35,950 bases of DNA from contig NZ_LSGW01000048.1 of the NCBI RefSeq assembly GCF_001643305.1, positions 1 through 35,950 on the forward strand, read 5' to 3'. The stretch comes from Aeromonas salmonicida subsp. salmonicida. Lineage in GTDB: Bacteria > Pseudomonadota > Gammaproteobacteria > Enterobacterales > Aeromonadaceae. The notes under the pieces were generated by a model, which searched no databases, was not told the DNA's origin, and was given only the letters and a program-made list of their open reading frames with translations. A program made the translations under genes and the position numbers. Positions 17,788-26,999 of the stretch are shown here, piece after piece (position 1 is the stretch's first letter; the number at the start of each line of letters is the position of its first letter).

Positions 17788-17817
17788 AAAAAAGGCCGCT
17801 CGATGAGCGGCCTTTTT
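17788..17817 (-). terminator. Terminator of deaD
   Basis: GGCCGCTC and GAGCGGCC pair around a three-base loop and are flanked by A and T runs. On the minus strand this is a strong intrinsic terminator 18 bases after the deaD stop. Confidence 0.9.
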
Positions 17818-17834
17818 ATCAATGCAATCAGGAC

Positions 17835-19676
17835 TTAGCTGTCACGGCGCTTGTTGCCACCGAACTTGCGATCCTTGTTGAAGCCACCTTCACGGCGCTC
17901 CCCGCTCTTGTTGAAAGGACGATCGCTGCGGGGCGGACGGGGGGCAGTGTTGCTGCCAGCCGGCACCTCTGTGTAGCGGGTGATCATCAGCGGACGCTGG
18001 CAAACACGGGCTTTCTTGATCACTTCCAGCACATCGGCGGTCATGCCCTTGGGCAGGTCGACGGTGGAGAAGTCATCGGCGATATCGATGTTGCCGATGA
18101 AACGGCTCTCGATGTTCGCTTCGTTGGCAATAGCGCCCACGATCTGGCCCGGCTTGACACCGTGATGGGCACCCACGTCTACGCGATAGCGCTCCATCTC
18201 GACATCCGGGTTGTCTTTCAACGGACGCGGCTCGAGGGACGGCATGCGACGGGCAGGACGATCACCACGGTCAGCAAAATCACTGCCACCGTCACGGCGT
18301 TCGAAATCACGACCACCACGATCATTGCTGCTGAACTGCGGCTCAGGGATGGAGTCATCCAGCAGCAGCGGTTGATCACCTTGTACCAGCTTGGCCAGGG
18401 CGGCAGCCAGTTCCAGCGGATCGGCAGAATCTTCTTCGATCAGCTCGTTCACCAGGTTCAGATAGAGCTCAAGCTCTTCGCCCATCATGGTTTCCCGGAT
18501 GCGCTCTTTGAACTTGGTCATACGGTGCTGGTTGATGTCCTCGGTACTCGGCATCTTCATCGGCTCGATGGCCTGACGAGTGGCGTGCTCGATGGCGCGC
18601 AGCATACGACGCTCGCGGGGAGCAACAAACAGGATGGCCTCACCCTTGCGACCGGCACGACCGGTACGGCCGATACGGTGCACGTAGGATTCGGTATCGT
18701 AAGGAATGTCGTAGTTCACCACGTGGGTGATACGCTCGACGTCCAGACCACGGGCGACTACGTCGGTGGCGATCAGGATGTCCAGTTGGCCTTGACGCAG
18801 CTTGTCAACGGTACGCTCACGCAGCTTCTGCGGGATGTCACCGTGCAGCGCTTCACAAGCATGGCCACGAGCGGCCAGTTTGCCAGCCAGCTCTTCGGCA
18901 GCGTTCTTGGTACGCACGAAGACCAGTACGGCTTCGTACGGCTCGACTTCCAGCAGACGGGTCATGGCGTCCAGCTTGTGCAGACCGGTTACCTGCCAGT
19001 AGCGCTGACGGATGGTCGGTGCAGTGGAGGTCTTGGAGACGATTTTGATCTCTTTGGGCTGCTTCAGGTGCTTCTGGGCAACACGGCGGATCTGGTCCGG
19101 CATGGTGGCAGAGAAGAGAGCAACCTGACGGGTGCTCGGGCACTGTTCCATGATCCAGTCCACGTCATCGATGAAGCCCATGCGCAGCATTTCATCAGCT
19201 TCGTCCAGCACCAGGGCTTTCAGACCGGAAAGATCCAAGTTCTTGCGACGGATCAGGTCCATCACACGGCCCGGAGTACCCACGACAACCTGGGCACCGC
19301 GACGCAGGGCGCGGGTCTGGGTTTCGTAAGAAGAGCCACCGTAGATGGGCAGGACGTGGAAGTCAGGCATGTGCTTGGCGTAACGTTGGCACGCCTCGGC
19401 AACTTGCAGGGCCAGTTCACGAGTCGGAGCCAGCACCAAAACCTGGGTGTTGCGGTTACCAGCTTCCAGACGAGACAACAGAGGCAAGGCAAAAGCAGCG
19501 GTCTTCCCTGTACCGGTTTGCGCCTGCCCCAGCAGATCGTGTCCCGCCATGAGGTGGGGAATTGCTGCGGCCTGGATCGGTGACGGGCGCTCATAGCCCA
19601 CGTCTTGCAGCGCTTTCAATACAGGCGCGGCCAGTCCAAGCTCACTAAAAAGGGGCAGTTGTTCGGTATCAGACAT
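17835..19676 (-). CDS. deaD: DEAD-box RNA helicase DeaD/CsdA
   Basis: This 613-residue ATP-dependent RNA helicase acts in ribosome assembly, mRNA turnover and cold adaptation. The full motif set is present: ERPSPIQ (Q motif), AQTGTGKT (residues 52-59), PTRELA, TPGRVMDL, DEAD (158-161), SATMP, VARGLD and HRIGRTGRAG. A DbpA-type RNA-binding domain follows (about residues 480-560; VGAHHGVKPGQIVGAIANE), and then a basic Arg/Gly/Asn-rich tail. The length is close to the E. coli protein. The Shine-Dalgarno is modest (GGAAGA). The 5' leader is moderate, with a promoter candidate at 19734-19762. Confidence 0.96.
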   Translation of the reverse strand: MSDTEQLPLFSELGLAAPVLKALQDVGYERPSPIQAAAIPHLMAGHDLLGQAQTGTGKTAAFALPLLSRLEAGNRNTQVLVLAPTRELALQVAEACQRYAKHMPDFHVLPIYGGSSYETQTRALRRGAQVVVGTPGRVMDLIRRKNLDLSGLKALVLDEADEMLRMGFIDDVDWIMEQCPSTRQVALFSATMPDQIRRVAQKHLKQPKEIKIVSKTSTAPTIRQRYWQVTGLHKLDAMTRLLEVEPYEAVLVFVRTKNAAEELAGKLAARGHACEALHGDIPQKLRERTVDKLRQGQLDILIATDVVARGLDVERITHVVNYDIPYDTESYVHRIGRTGRAGRKGEAILFVAPRERRMLRAIEHATRQAIEPMKMPSTEDINQHRMTKFKERIRETMMGEELELYLNLVNELIEEDSADPLELAAALAKLVQGDQPLLLDDSIPEPQFSSNDRGGRDFERRDGGSDFADRGDRPARRMPSLEPRPLKDNPDVEMERYRVDVGAHHGVKPGQIVGAIANEANIESRFIGNIDIADDFSTVDLPKGMTADVLEVIKKARVCQRPLMITRYTEVPAGSNTAPRPPRSDRPFNKSGERREGGFNKDRKFGGNKRRDS

Positions 19677-19733
19677 AGATTCTTCCAGATTAAGGCAGGC
19701 GGCTAAGCACCGCGGAATAGCAAAAAGGCGGCG

Positions 19734-19762
19734 ATTATAGCGCCACTTTGTTCTGCTGTCTT
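19734..19762 (-). promoter_or_regulatory. Candidate promoter of deaD
   Basis: On the minus strand, AAGACA and TATAAT are separated by 17 bases, placing the start of transcription about 50 bases before the deaD ATG. A second perfect TATAAT occurs about 60 bases further upstream (near 19797-19802 on the plus strand) with no good -35 box. A second start with a longer leader is possible, as in other cold-shock helicase genes. Confidence 0.5.
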
Positions 19763-19857
19763 GAAAAATGTGATAAGCCTCTCAAGACGTTGGCAATTAT
19801 AGAGGGATCTCGCGACTATGGCTTGCTTATTTTGCACTACTGGTGCGTTATTGCCGG

Positions 19858-20319
19858 TCACTCCCCGCTGGAGTCCTTGTCCCGCTTGTGTTTGAGCACC
19901 GCCATGGTCAATCGACTGGTGCACAATAAACGCCCACGCTCATCCCGAATTTCAATCTGCCACACCTGGGTCGTTGCGCCCAGATGCAGGGGCGAGCAAC
20001 GCCCTGTGACCACCCCTTCCCGCTTGGCGCGCAGATGGTTGGCGTTCACCTCCAGCCCCACACAGTAGCTGTCCGGCCCGACCGCCATATTGGCAGCCAG
20101 CGACCCGAGCGTCTCCGCCAGCACCACTGAGGCGCCGCCGTGCAACATGCCAAGGGGCTGATGGGTTCTGTGGTCCACCGGCATGGTTGCTTCGAGCCAG
20201 TCGGGGCCAACATCCGTGTAGATGATATCGAGGTGGGCCATCAGGGTGTTGCGCGACGAGGCATTGAGCCCTTCCAGACTCATGGGCTTGCGCCAGATGG
20301 GGGCAGTATCGTGGCTCAT
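19858..20319 (-). CDS. Hotdog-fold thioesterase, YdiI/PaaI type
   Basis: This 153-residue acyl-CoA thioesterase has the family signature LGMLHGGASVVLAETLGSLA, whose glutamate is the catalytic base in E. coli YdiI (MenI), followed by CVGLEVNANHLR. YdiI hydrolyses DHNA-CoA in menaquinone synthesis and other aryl or acyl-CoAs; the substrate here is not proven. I chose the ATG at 20319 (MSHDTAPIWRKPM), with GAGGAG about eleven bases upstream; the frame is open further but without a better site. It lies close to ydiJ, as in E. coli, but a terminator separates it from the genes upstream. Confidence 0.88.
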   Translation of the reverse strand: MSHDTAPIWRKPMSLEGLNASSRNTLMAHLDIIYTDVGPDWLEATMPVDHRTHQPLGMLHGGASVVLAETLGSLAANMAVGPDSYCVGLEVNANHLRAKREGVVTGRCSPLHLGATTQVWQIEIRDERGRLLCTSRLTMAVLKHKRDKDSSGE

Positions 20320-20373
20320 GGGGGTAGTGACTCCTCTAATGTGAGAAACAGGTTGAAACAATCGGCAGGAAGC

Positions 20374-20410
20374 AAAAATGGGGCCCGGCAGCACAGCGGC
20401 AAAGCCCCAT
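20374..20410 (-). terminator. Terminator of the ydiJ-GNAT operon
   Basis: On the minus strand, ATGGGGC and GCCCCAT enclose a 19-base partly structured loop and are followed by a T-run. It lies 13 bases after the GNAT-like gene. Confidence 0.65.
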
Positions 20411-20423
20411 GGAGATAATCGCA

Positions 20424-20912
20424 TTACCAGGGATAGGTGACGCCAGGCCACTCACTCCAAGGCGTATCACGCCCAGGCAGGCGCGGCGCAGACCAGCGCC
20501 ATGTCTTGCCAAGCCAGGCGCGCAGCTCGGTTTCCAGCTTGGCATCGGTCAGCGGCGCGTCGGCCACCTTCCAAAAGAAGAGCTCCACTTCCACCTCCGG
20601 CAATACCGAGGGGTAGAGATAGACGCCGCCCCAGAACTGCAACTCCCGATCCGGGCTCCACAGGCCATAGGAAAAGGAGCGCTTGGCCAGAAACTCTGCC
20701 TGCTGCCACTCCAGATCTCCCTCATGCTGGCTCAGGCTGAACTGGTCAGAGGGCCAGACATCCTGGGGGCGAAACAGTTGATGAAGCTGCTCCCGTTCAC
20801 GCTGCATGGCCACAAACTCCACCACGGCCTGGGCCGGGGTGGCTGGCAACAGCAGGAAGTGCGGGTGCCGATAGGCTTGCGGCACCCGAAACCGCTTGGG
20901 AAAAGTCAGCAT
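20424..20912 (-). CDS. GNAT-like acetyltransferase-fold protein
   Basis: The protein has 162 residues. The middle part resembles a GNAT group that carries DLEWQQAEFLAKRSFSYGLW followed by a GGVYLYPS-type strand and an acidic VEVELFFWK strand. The classical acetyl-CoA loop (R/Q-x-x-G-x-G/A) is not evident, so it may be a degenerate or divergent member. Its ATG overlaps the ydiJ stop as TGATG, indicating translational coupling to ydiJ. The substrate is unknown; the context suggests it is made together with the dehydrogenase. Confidence 0.65.
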   Translation of the reverse strand: MLTFPKRFRVPQAYRHPHFLLLPATPAQAVVEFVAMQREREQLHQLFRPQDVWPSDQFSLSQHEGDLEWQQAEFLAKRSFSYGLWSPDRELQFWGGVYLYPSVLPEVEVELFFWKVADAPLTDAKLETELRAWLGKTWRWSAPRLPGRDTPWSEWPGVTYPW

Positions 20913-23900
20913 CAGAGCAGTTCCAGCAACGCCTGCAGCGGATGCTTGAGTTTCTCCCCCTCCATCCGCTTGACCTGACTGCGACACGAATAGCCAGTAG
21001 CCAGACAGCGATCTTTGGGCAACCTCGACAGGGGCTCTGCCCAGCTGAGACCATAGATCCCCTTGGAGTTCTCCACCTGTTTTGCATCGTGGCCATAGGT
21101 ACCGGCCATGCCGCAGCAGCCCACAGAGACAGGCTGCAAACGAGCACCGAAGCGGCTGAACAGGGTCCCCCAGTCACCGTGAGTCGAGGGCTTGGCCGTC
21201 TTCTCGGTGCAGTGGGCAAGCAAATACCAGGGCTCAGCCTCTCCTTTTTCATCGACATCCGCGGTGGGCTTGGCAAGGGGCAGGGTGTCGGCCGGAAGAG
21301 AAAGCAGCCACTCCTGGGGCAACAACACCTGAAAATCGCCACGGGCCGCGCCAAGGGCCTTGGCATATTCGTCGCGATAACAGAGCACCAGAGAGGGATC
21401 GACGCCCACCATGGGGATGCCGAGCGCCGCTATCTTGTTGAGGAACTGGGCGCTGTTGGCCGCGGTGCGGGCGAAGGCGCGCAGGAACCCCTTCACGTGC
21501 TGGGGCTTGCCGTTGGGCTTGAATGGCAGCAGATAGGGTTGCAGCCCAAGCTTGCTGGCAAGTTTCACCAGATCGCGTACCACGGGGGCGTCGTAATAAC
21601 TGGTGAAGGGATCCTGCACGATCAGCACCACTCTGGCACGCTGCTCGGCATTCATGGCCTCAAGGCCCGGCAGGTCGAAATAGCGCGCCTTGTTGTCGCG
21701 CAGGGATTCGGCCAGGGTCGGTACCGAGAGCAAGGGCACGTCCACCATGCCTATGCTCTTCTCGGTCGCCTTCTGGGCCCACTCTTTTTCCAGGAAAAAG
21801 TTGACCAGTTTCGGCGCCTTGGCCAGCAGCGGTGCATAACTCTCCACTGTGCCGACGAAGTAATCCTTGGGGCCCCGCAGATAGCGACTGTGGTAGAGCT
21901 GCATGAAACGGGCACGGAAAGTGGGCACATCCACCTTGATGGGGCACTGGCTGGTACAGGCTTTACACGCCAGACACCCCTCCATCGCCTCCATCACCTC
22001 GTGGGAGAAATCATACTGGCCACGGGCGCGGGCCAGGGTGTTGCGAAACTTGTCGACGATCGCCTTGAAGCGCAGGCCACCCGATTGCAGCGCCACTTCT
22101 TCGGCCAGGGGATCGAAGCCCTGCTCCGCCAACTGGCGCAGCCATTCGCGCATCAAGCCGGCACGCCCCTTGGGAGAGTGACGTCTGTCTTTGCTGATCT
22201 TGACCGAAGGACACATGGGGGAGTCGGTCTCGAAGGTGAAACAGAGGCCATTGCCGTTGCAATCCATGGCGCGGGTATAGCTTTCCCGCACTGCGATGGG
22301 GATCTGGCGGTCGAACTTGCCGCGCTTGGGCCCGTCTACCGACACAAGCGAAGCTCCACTGCCATAAGGCATACAAATCTTGCCCGGGTTGATGCGGTTG
22401 TCGGGGTCAAAGGCGCCCTTGACCCGCTGCAACTCCTCCCACAACTCGCCGAAGAAGGCGGGGCTGTATTCGGAGCGAAAACCCTTGCCGTGCTCCCCCC
22501 ACATCAAGCCGCCATATTTGGCGGTGAGCGCCACCACCTGATCCGAGATGCGGCGCAGCAGCACCTCCTGCTCGGGGTCACACAAGTCCAGCGCGGGACG
22601 CACGTGCAATACCCCCGCATCGACGTGGCCGAACATGCCGTAGTCGAGGCCGTGGCCGTCGAGCAGGGCACGAAACTCCATGATGAAATCGGCGAGCGAC
22701 TCAGGGGGAACGGCCGTGTCTTCGGTGAAGGCCACCGGTTTTTTACGCCCTTCGGCGTTGCCAAGCAGCCCCACCGACTTCTTGCGCATGGCGTAGATGG
22801 TTTCGATGCTCGGCAGGTGACTGCACACCTGATAGCCGATGACACCCGCCTCCCCTTGCGCCAGCAGCCCATCGATGCGCCGGCACAATTCAGCCACCTT
22901 GGCCTGATGTTCTTGCTCGTCGGTGTCGGCAAACTCGACGATATTGAGCCCTTGCAGATCCTTGCCGGGCACGTCCTCAATGAACGCCTTGACCGAATGC
23001 CAGATGATGTCGGCACGGGCCAGTCCCAGCACGCGGGAATCCACCGTCTCCACCGACAGGGCCTGCGCCTGCACCATAAAGGGGGCATTGCGCAGGGCCG
23101 AGGGGAAGCTGTCGTACTTGACGTTGACCAGGGTCCGGTAACGCGGGATGGGTGTGATATTGAGCCTGGCTTCGGTGATGAACCCCAGGGAGCCTTCCGA
23201 GCCGCACAATACCCGGCTCACATCCAGAGTGTCGGTGTCGGGGGCATAGAGGTGCTTGAGATCGTAACCGGTCAGAAAACGGTTGAGCTTGGGGAAAGTG
23301 GCTTCGATGTCGGCGCGGCGCTCGCGGCCGATGCGATACAGGGTGCGGTAGATCTCCCCTTCCCGACTCTCGAGGGCCAGCTTGTCTTCAAGACGGGAGC
23401 CATTGACCGGCTCTGTGACCATGATGTCACCGTTTTCCAGCACGGCTTTCAAGCCCAGCACGTGATCCGAGGTTTTGCCGTAGACGAGCGACCCCTGCCC
23501 GGAGGCATCGGTGTTGACCATGCCGCCCAGAGTGGCGCGATTGGAAGTGGAGAGATCCGGCGAGAAGAAATAACCGTGAGGTTTCAAGTAGGCGTTGAGC
23601 TGATCCTTGACCACCCCGGCCTGAGCGCGCACCCAGCCCTCTTCCAGATTAATTTCCATGACCTGGTTCATATGGCGGGAGAGATCGACGATAATGCCGC
23701 CGCCCAGGGATTGGCCATTGGTGCCGGTACCGCCGCCGCGGGGGAAGAAACTCAAGGCTGCGTACTCGGGCCCCCGTGCCAACTTGAGCATCACTGCAAT
23801 GTCATCCGCACTGCGCGGATAGAGCACCGCCTGAGGTACGACCTGATAGACGCTGTTATCCGTCGCCATCGCCAACCGGCTTGCATAAGACTTTTCGATA

Positions 23901-23989
23901 TCACCACGAAATGCTGATCGCGCCAGCAACTTAAGAAACTGCAGGGTTGTAGGTGACAAACTGTCCTGGTAATCGAGTCTCGGGATCAT
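20912..23989 (-). CDS. ydiJ: FAD and Fe-S D-2-hydroxyglutarate dehydrogenase YdiJ
   Basis: This 1025-residue two-part oxidoreductase has an N-terminal FAD-binding domain (FPRGGGTGTNGQSLGGGI near residues 80-97) and an FAD-oxidase C domain (FGHVDAGVLHVRP). A ferredoxin-like motif follows at C672-C675-C678-C682 (CLACKACTSQCP), then a C-terminal heterodisulfide-reductase-like region with GCCGMAGTYG (C958, C959). E. coli YdiJ is a membrane-linked D-2-hydroxyglutarate dehydrogenase of nearly the same length (1018 residues). The ATG at 23989 has AAGGA five bases upstream. A 14-base palindrome lies upstream near a possible -10 box. Confidence 0.93.
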   Translation of the reverse strand: MIPRLDYQDSLSPTTLQFLKLLARSAFRGDIEKSYASRLAMATDNSVYQVVPQAVLYPRSADDIAVMLKLARGPEYAALSFFPRGGGTGTNGQSLGGGIIVDLSRHMNQVMEINLEEGWVRAQAGVVKDQLNAYLKPHGYFFSPDLSTSNRATLGGMVNTDASGQGSLVYGKTSDHVLGLKAVLENGDIMVTEPVNGSRLEDKLALESREGEIYRTLYRIGRERRADIEATFPKLNRFLTGYDLKHLYAPDTDTLDVSRVLCGSEGSLGFITEARLNITPIPRYRTLVNVKYDSFPSALRNAPFMVQAQALSVETVDSRVLGLARADIIWHSVKAFIEDVPGKDLQGLNIVEFADTDEQEHQAKVAELCRRIDGLLAQGEAGVIGYQVCSHLPSIETIYAMRKKSVGLLGNAEGRKKPVAFTEDTAVPPESLADFIMEFRALLDGHGLDYGMFGHVDAGVLHVRPALDLCDPEQEVLLRRISDQVVALTAKYGGLMWGEHGKGFRSEYSPAFFGELWEELQRVKGAFDPDNRINPGKICMPYGSGASLVSVDGPKRGKFDRQIPIAVRESYTRAMDCNGNGLCFTFETDSPMCPSVKISKDRRHSPKGRAGLMREWLRQLAEQGFDPLAEEVALQSGGLRFKAIVDKFRNTLARARGQYDFSHEVMEAMEGCLACKACTSQCPIKVDVPTFRARFMQLYHSRYLRGPKDYFVGTVESYAPLLAKAPKLVNFFLEKEWAQKATEKSIGMVDVPLLSVPTLAESLRDNKARYFDLPGLEAMNAEQRARVVLIVQDPFTSYYDAPVVRDLVKLASKLGLQPYLLPFKPNGKPQHVKGFLRAFARTAANSAQFLNKIAALGIPMVGVDPSLVLCYRDEYAKALGAARGDFQVLLPQEWLLSLPADTLPLAKPTADVDEKGEAEPWYLLAHCTEKTAKPSTHGDWGTLFSRFGARLQPVSVGCCGMAGTYGHDAKQVENSKGIYGLSWAEPLSRLPKDRCLATGYSCRSQVKRMEGEKLKHPLQALLELL

Positions 23990-24078
23990 GAATCCTTGTT
24001 CCCATCCTTTGCTTGATGCCGGTACTCCGGCGACAAAGACTGCCCTGGCTGCCTCTTTGCGGGTATCAGGGCCAGTCT

Positions 24079-24092
24079 GCTCACATGTGAGC
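24079..24092. promoter_or_regulatory. Palindromic operator candidate between ydiJ and the CDF gene
   Basis: GCTCACATGTGAGC is a perfect 14-base palindrome in the 169-base divergent gap. On the minus strand a TATACT hexamer lies just upstream of it, so a bound regulator would cover the start point of ydiJ transcription. The regulator is unknown. Confidence 0.45.
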
Positions 24093-24158
24093 GGGCAGTA
24101 TATCAGCTAGAAAACCGCTTGCGCTTGGCAATATTCACCATTTGAAAGGAGGATTGTT

Positions 24159-25092
24159 ATGGCTCACCACAGCTATGTTATCAGTACGTTTATTACCACA
24201 GAGAAACAGGCCTTGACCCTGTCACTGTTCGGCAGTATCGCCTTTGCCATCTTCGGGATTGGCTATGGTCTGCTGGTTGGCTCCCACGCCATCATGCTCG
24301 ATGGCATCTTCAGCCTGTTCAGCATGGGCATGACAGGCCTTGGTCTGGTCACCGCCTATCTGGTTACCCGCCCCTCCGATGACCGCTTTCAGTATGGCTA
24401 CGCTCACTTCGAGCCCATTGCCAACGTCATCAACGGGATCATCATTTTACTGCTCTGTCTCGGTGCCCTCTACAGCGGCATCACGTCACTGCTGGCCGGT
24501 GGTCGCGAGATAGATCTCGGTCACGCCCTCATCTGCGCCGCCATCTCCACCTTCTTGTGTGCACTTATCTATGTTGTCGAGGCGCGAATGGCCAAGCGGT
24601 TCAACTCGGAGCTGGTGCGCGTCGATTCCGAAGAGTGGCTGGTCGACACCATTTTAAGCGCCACCCTGCTGGTAGGCTTTCTGGTCGCCATGGGCCTCGA
24701 TGCCATGGGCCATGGGCCATGGTCAATACAACCGTTACATAGACCCCATGCTGGTCTCTCTGCTGGCCCTGTGCGCCACCCTCATTCCCATCAAGGTGCT
24801 GAGCCGCAATCTGCGAGAAGTGTTGAAGATTGCCCCCAAGGGGGATGTATCCCAGCGGGTCGCCAGCGAGATTGAAGCCCTGCGCCAGCGCCATGGCATC
24901 GAGTGCTACAGCCATCTGGCCAAGAGCGGTCGTCGCTTCGATCTGGAGTTGAACATACTGGTGGCACCGGGGCAGGATTGGCCTGTCGAGCGCCAGGATG
25001 CCCTGCGCCAGGAGCTCTGGTCACGCCTCGGCGATACCCTGGGGGATGCCTGGCTCTCGGTCTGCTTCACCCGCGAAAAACGCTGGTTGTAA
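24159..25092 (+). pseudogene. Cation diffusion facilitator transporter, out of frame by a 7-bp repeat
   Basis: The first frame (24159-24875) encodes five of the six expected helices, with metal-site regions SHAIMLDGIFSLFSMG and VRVDSEEWLVDTILS. It then breaks into unrelated sequence inside a GCCATGG tandem repeat at 24702-24722. The next frame continues the family as GQYNRYIDPMLVSLLALCA, the sixth helix, and the cytoplasmic domain to the stop at 25090-25092. Removing one 7-bp unit joins the two exactly (DAMGHGQYNRYIDP) and gives a 308-residue protein of normal CDF length. Such proteins export divalent metals (Zn, Fe, Co, Mn) in exchange for protons; the metal is not predictable. The start is supported by GGAGG six bases upstream. 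It may be a phase-off allele rather than a dead gene, or a sequencing error. Confidence 0.85.
24702..24722 (+). repeat. Three tandem GCCATGG units inside the CDF gene
   Basis: Units occupy 24702-24708, 24709-24715 and 24716-24722. A fourth copy of the same heptamer lies at 24687-24693, eight bases upstream. Two tandem units keep the CDF frame; three shift it by one base. Confidence 0.95.
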
Positions 25093-25099
25093 CGATCAA

Positions 25100-25130
25100 C
25101 AGGGGGAGTGCAGCCAGGCTGCCTCCCCTG
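25100..25130 (+). terminator. Long hairpin after the CDF gene
   Basis: CAGGGGGAG/CTCCCCTG and GCAGCC/GGCTGC form a nearly continuous stem with one-base bulges around a single-base loop, eight bases after the CDF stop. No T-run follows. The rest of the gap to 25378 shows no recognised riboswitch or gene; one 24-codon frame (25223-25297) lacks a ribosome site. Confidence 0.5.
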
Positions 25131-25378
25131 CGTCATCACATCTTCATCGCCCTGCTCTTGCCAAAGCGCCGATTCTCGCTATCATCAGGGCTCATTTTTA
25201 ACCCGAGGTTTTATTGCCCATCATGGACAACCCCCGAAGTTACCTTTCGTTTCTTCCTGTCAAACTCTGTCTTTACCTGCTTCATCAGCGCCTCTGAATA
25301 ACGCCATTGCCTTGCACTGCCGCGGCCACTGTTGCCGTGACTGATACCCGCTCTGTCTGTATTTATTGAGGTCATTAC

Positions 25379-26926
25379 ATGGAATTGCTGCTGGATCCCC
25401 ACATCTGGGTTGGTCTGTTTACCCTGATCATTCTGGAAATCGTGCTCGGGATAGACAACCTGGTCTTCATCGCCATCCTGGTGAAAAAACTGCCCCCCGC
25501 CCAGCGAGATCGTGCCCGTATCATAGGCCTGTCACTGGCGCTGCTGATGCGCCTGGGCCTGGGCCTGGGCCTGCTCAGCGTGATGTCATGGCTGGTCACC
25601 TTGACCACCCCCATCCTTCACCTCGGTGATTTTGCCTTCTCCGGTCGGGATCTCATCCTGATGGGCGGCGGCCTGTTCCTGCTGTTCAAGGCCACCACCG
25701 AGCTCCATGAGCAGCTGGAAGCCAAACAGCCAGAAGATGGCCCGGTCGGCGTCTATGCCAGCTTTGGCGTGGTGATCACCCAGATCCTGGTGCTGGATGC
25801 CATCTTCTCGCTGGACTCCATCATCACGGCAGTGGGCATGGTGGAACATCTCTGGGTCATGATGGCGGCCGTCACCATCGCCATGGCGGTGATGGTGCTC
25901 GCGTCAAAGCCGCTGACCCGCTTCGTCAATGCCCACCCCACAGTGGTGGTGCTCTGCCTGAGCTTCCTGCTGATGATAGGCTTCAGCCTGGTGGCGGAAG
26001 GGTTCGGTTTCCATATTCCCAAGGGCTACCTCTACGCGGCCATCGGTTTCTCCGTGCTTATCGAGTTCTTCAACCAGTTGTCCCAGCGCAGCGCAGAGCG
26101 TCATGAGGCCAAGTTGCCCCTGCGCGAGCGCACCACGGCCGCCATCTTCAAACTGATGGGCAGCAAGGCGTATCAGGACAGGCCGGATGATGATCTGGAT
26201 GCACCGACACCCGCGCCGCTGAGCTTCGGGGAAGAGGAGCGCTACATGGTGACAGGGGTACTGTCCCTTGCCGATCGATCCATCCGCACCATCATGACCC
26301 CTCGCTCCGACATGGCCTGGATCGACGTCAATGACTCGGTCGAAGAGATCCGTGCCGTGTTGCAGCGGGAGCCCCACAGCCTGTTCCCGGTTTGTGACGG
26401 CGATCTGGACGAGGTCATAGGTGTGCTCAAGGCACGGGATCTGCTGTTTGCCCTCAACGAGGGCCAGTCCCTGACCGAGCTGGCCAAACAGAATGACCCC
26501 ATTATCGTGCCCCAGACCATCAACGTGATCCGCTTGCTGGCAGAGCTGCGCAAGGCCAAAGGCAGCCTCATTCTGGTCGCCGACGAGTTTGGCGTCATCC
26601 AGGGGCTGGTGACCACCCACGATCTGCTGGAAGCCATCGTCGGCGAGCTGCCTGATGAAGACGAAACCCCGGACATGGTGCCTGATGGCGAGAGCTGGCT
26701 CATCAATGGCAGTACCAACATCCACCATGTGGAGCAGGTGCTGGAATACGAGGGGCTGGTGAGTGACAGCGATGAATACGTGACGCTCGCAGGCATGCTG
26801 CTCTCCCACTTCGGCACACTGCCGACTCCGGGCCAGCAGCTGCAATTGCAGCAGTTGCATTTCGAGGTGATCGAAGTCAGCGAGCGTCGCATCGAACGGG
26901 TGCGCGTCACACCGTTGAACCCCTGA
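25379..26926 (+). CDS. TerC-family membrane protein with CBS pair and CorC/HlyC domain
   Basis: The protein has 515 residues. An N-terminal TerC domain of about seven helices (residues 1-230) has the acidic membrane motifs [15 protein letters not shown] and [16 protein letters not shown], typical of metal-related TerC proteins. A CBS-domain pair follows (about 295-420; [30 protein letters not shown]), then a CorC/HlyC transporter-associated domain (about 435-510). The layout matches E. coli YoaE and YegH. Relatives are linked to manganese or calcium export and to loading of metal onto secreted proteins; the role here is unproven. The start is supported by GAGG seven bases upstream of the ATG. 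A strong terminator follows. Confidence 0.88.
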   Translation: MELLLDPHIWVGLFTLIILEIVLGIDNLVFIAILVKKLPPAQRDRARIIGLSLALLMRLGLGLGLLSVMSWLVTLTTPILHLGDFAFSGRDLILMGGGLFLLFKATTELHEQLEAKQPEDGPVGVYASFGVVITQILVLDAIFSLDSIITAVGMVEHLWVMMAAVTIAMAVMVLASKPLTRFVNAHPTVVVLCLSFLLMIGFSLVAEGFGFHIPKGYLYAAIGFSVLIEFFNQLSQRSAERHEAKLPLRERTTAAIFKLMGSKAYQDRPDDDLDAPTPAPLSFGEEERYMVTGVLSLADRSIRTIMTPRSDMAWIDVNDSVEEIRAVLQREPHSLFPVCDGDLDEVIGVLKARDLLFALNEGQSLTELAKQNDPIIVPQTINVIRLLAELRKAKGSLILVADEFGVIQGLVTTHDLLEAIVGELPDEDETPDMVPDGESWLINGSTNIHHVEQVLEYEGLVSDSDEYVTLAGMLLSHFGTLPTPGQQLQLQQLHFEVIEVSERRIERVRVTPLNP

Positions 26927-26949
26927 TCACACGAACCGCAACACCTACC

Positions 26950-26978
26950 AAAAAGAGGGCCAAGCGGCCCTCTTTTTT
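26950..26978 (+). terminator. Terminator after the TerC-family gene
   Basis: AAAAAGAGGGCC and GGCCCTCTTTTT form a perfect 12-bp stem with a four-base loop and T-run, 23 bases after the stop. Confidence 0.92.
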
Positions 26979-26999
26979 ATGGCTGTTTGCCGCTTGACG

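Noticed and set aside
17616..17822. 68-codon minus-strand frame between deaD and the PruR-like gene
   Set aside because: It starts inside the deaD terminator, has no ribosome site and has unusual composition.
20942..23917. A 991-codon plus-strand frame opposite ydiJ
   Set aside because: It is an antisense shadow with His/Gln-rich composition typical of the reverse strand of G+C-rich genes, and ydiJ has complete cofactor motifs.
24700..25092. Separate small gene for the second half of the CDF protein
   Set aside because: It starts inside the heptamer repeat without a ribosome site and continues the CDF family sequence, so it is part of the same interrupted gene.
25223..25297. A 24-codon leader peptide before the TerC-family gene
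   Set aside because: It has no Shine-Dalgarno at a usable distance, no notable codon runs and no terminator-antiterminator pair.
25093..25378. Manganese (yybP-ykoY) riboswitch before the TerC-family gene
   Set aside because: Such riboswitches are common before TerC genes, but I could not find the conserved core sequences here; the G-rich hairpin at 25100 belongs to the end of the CDF gene.
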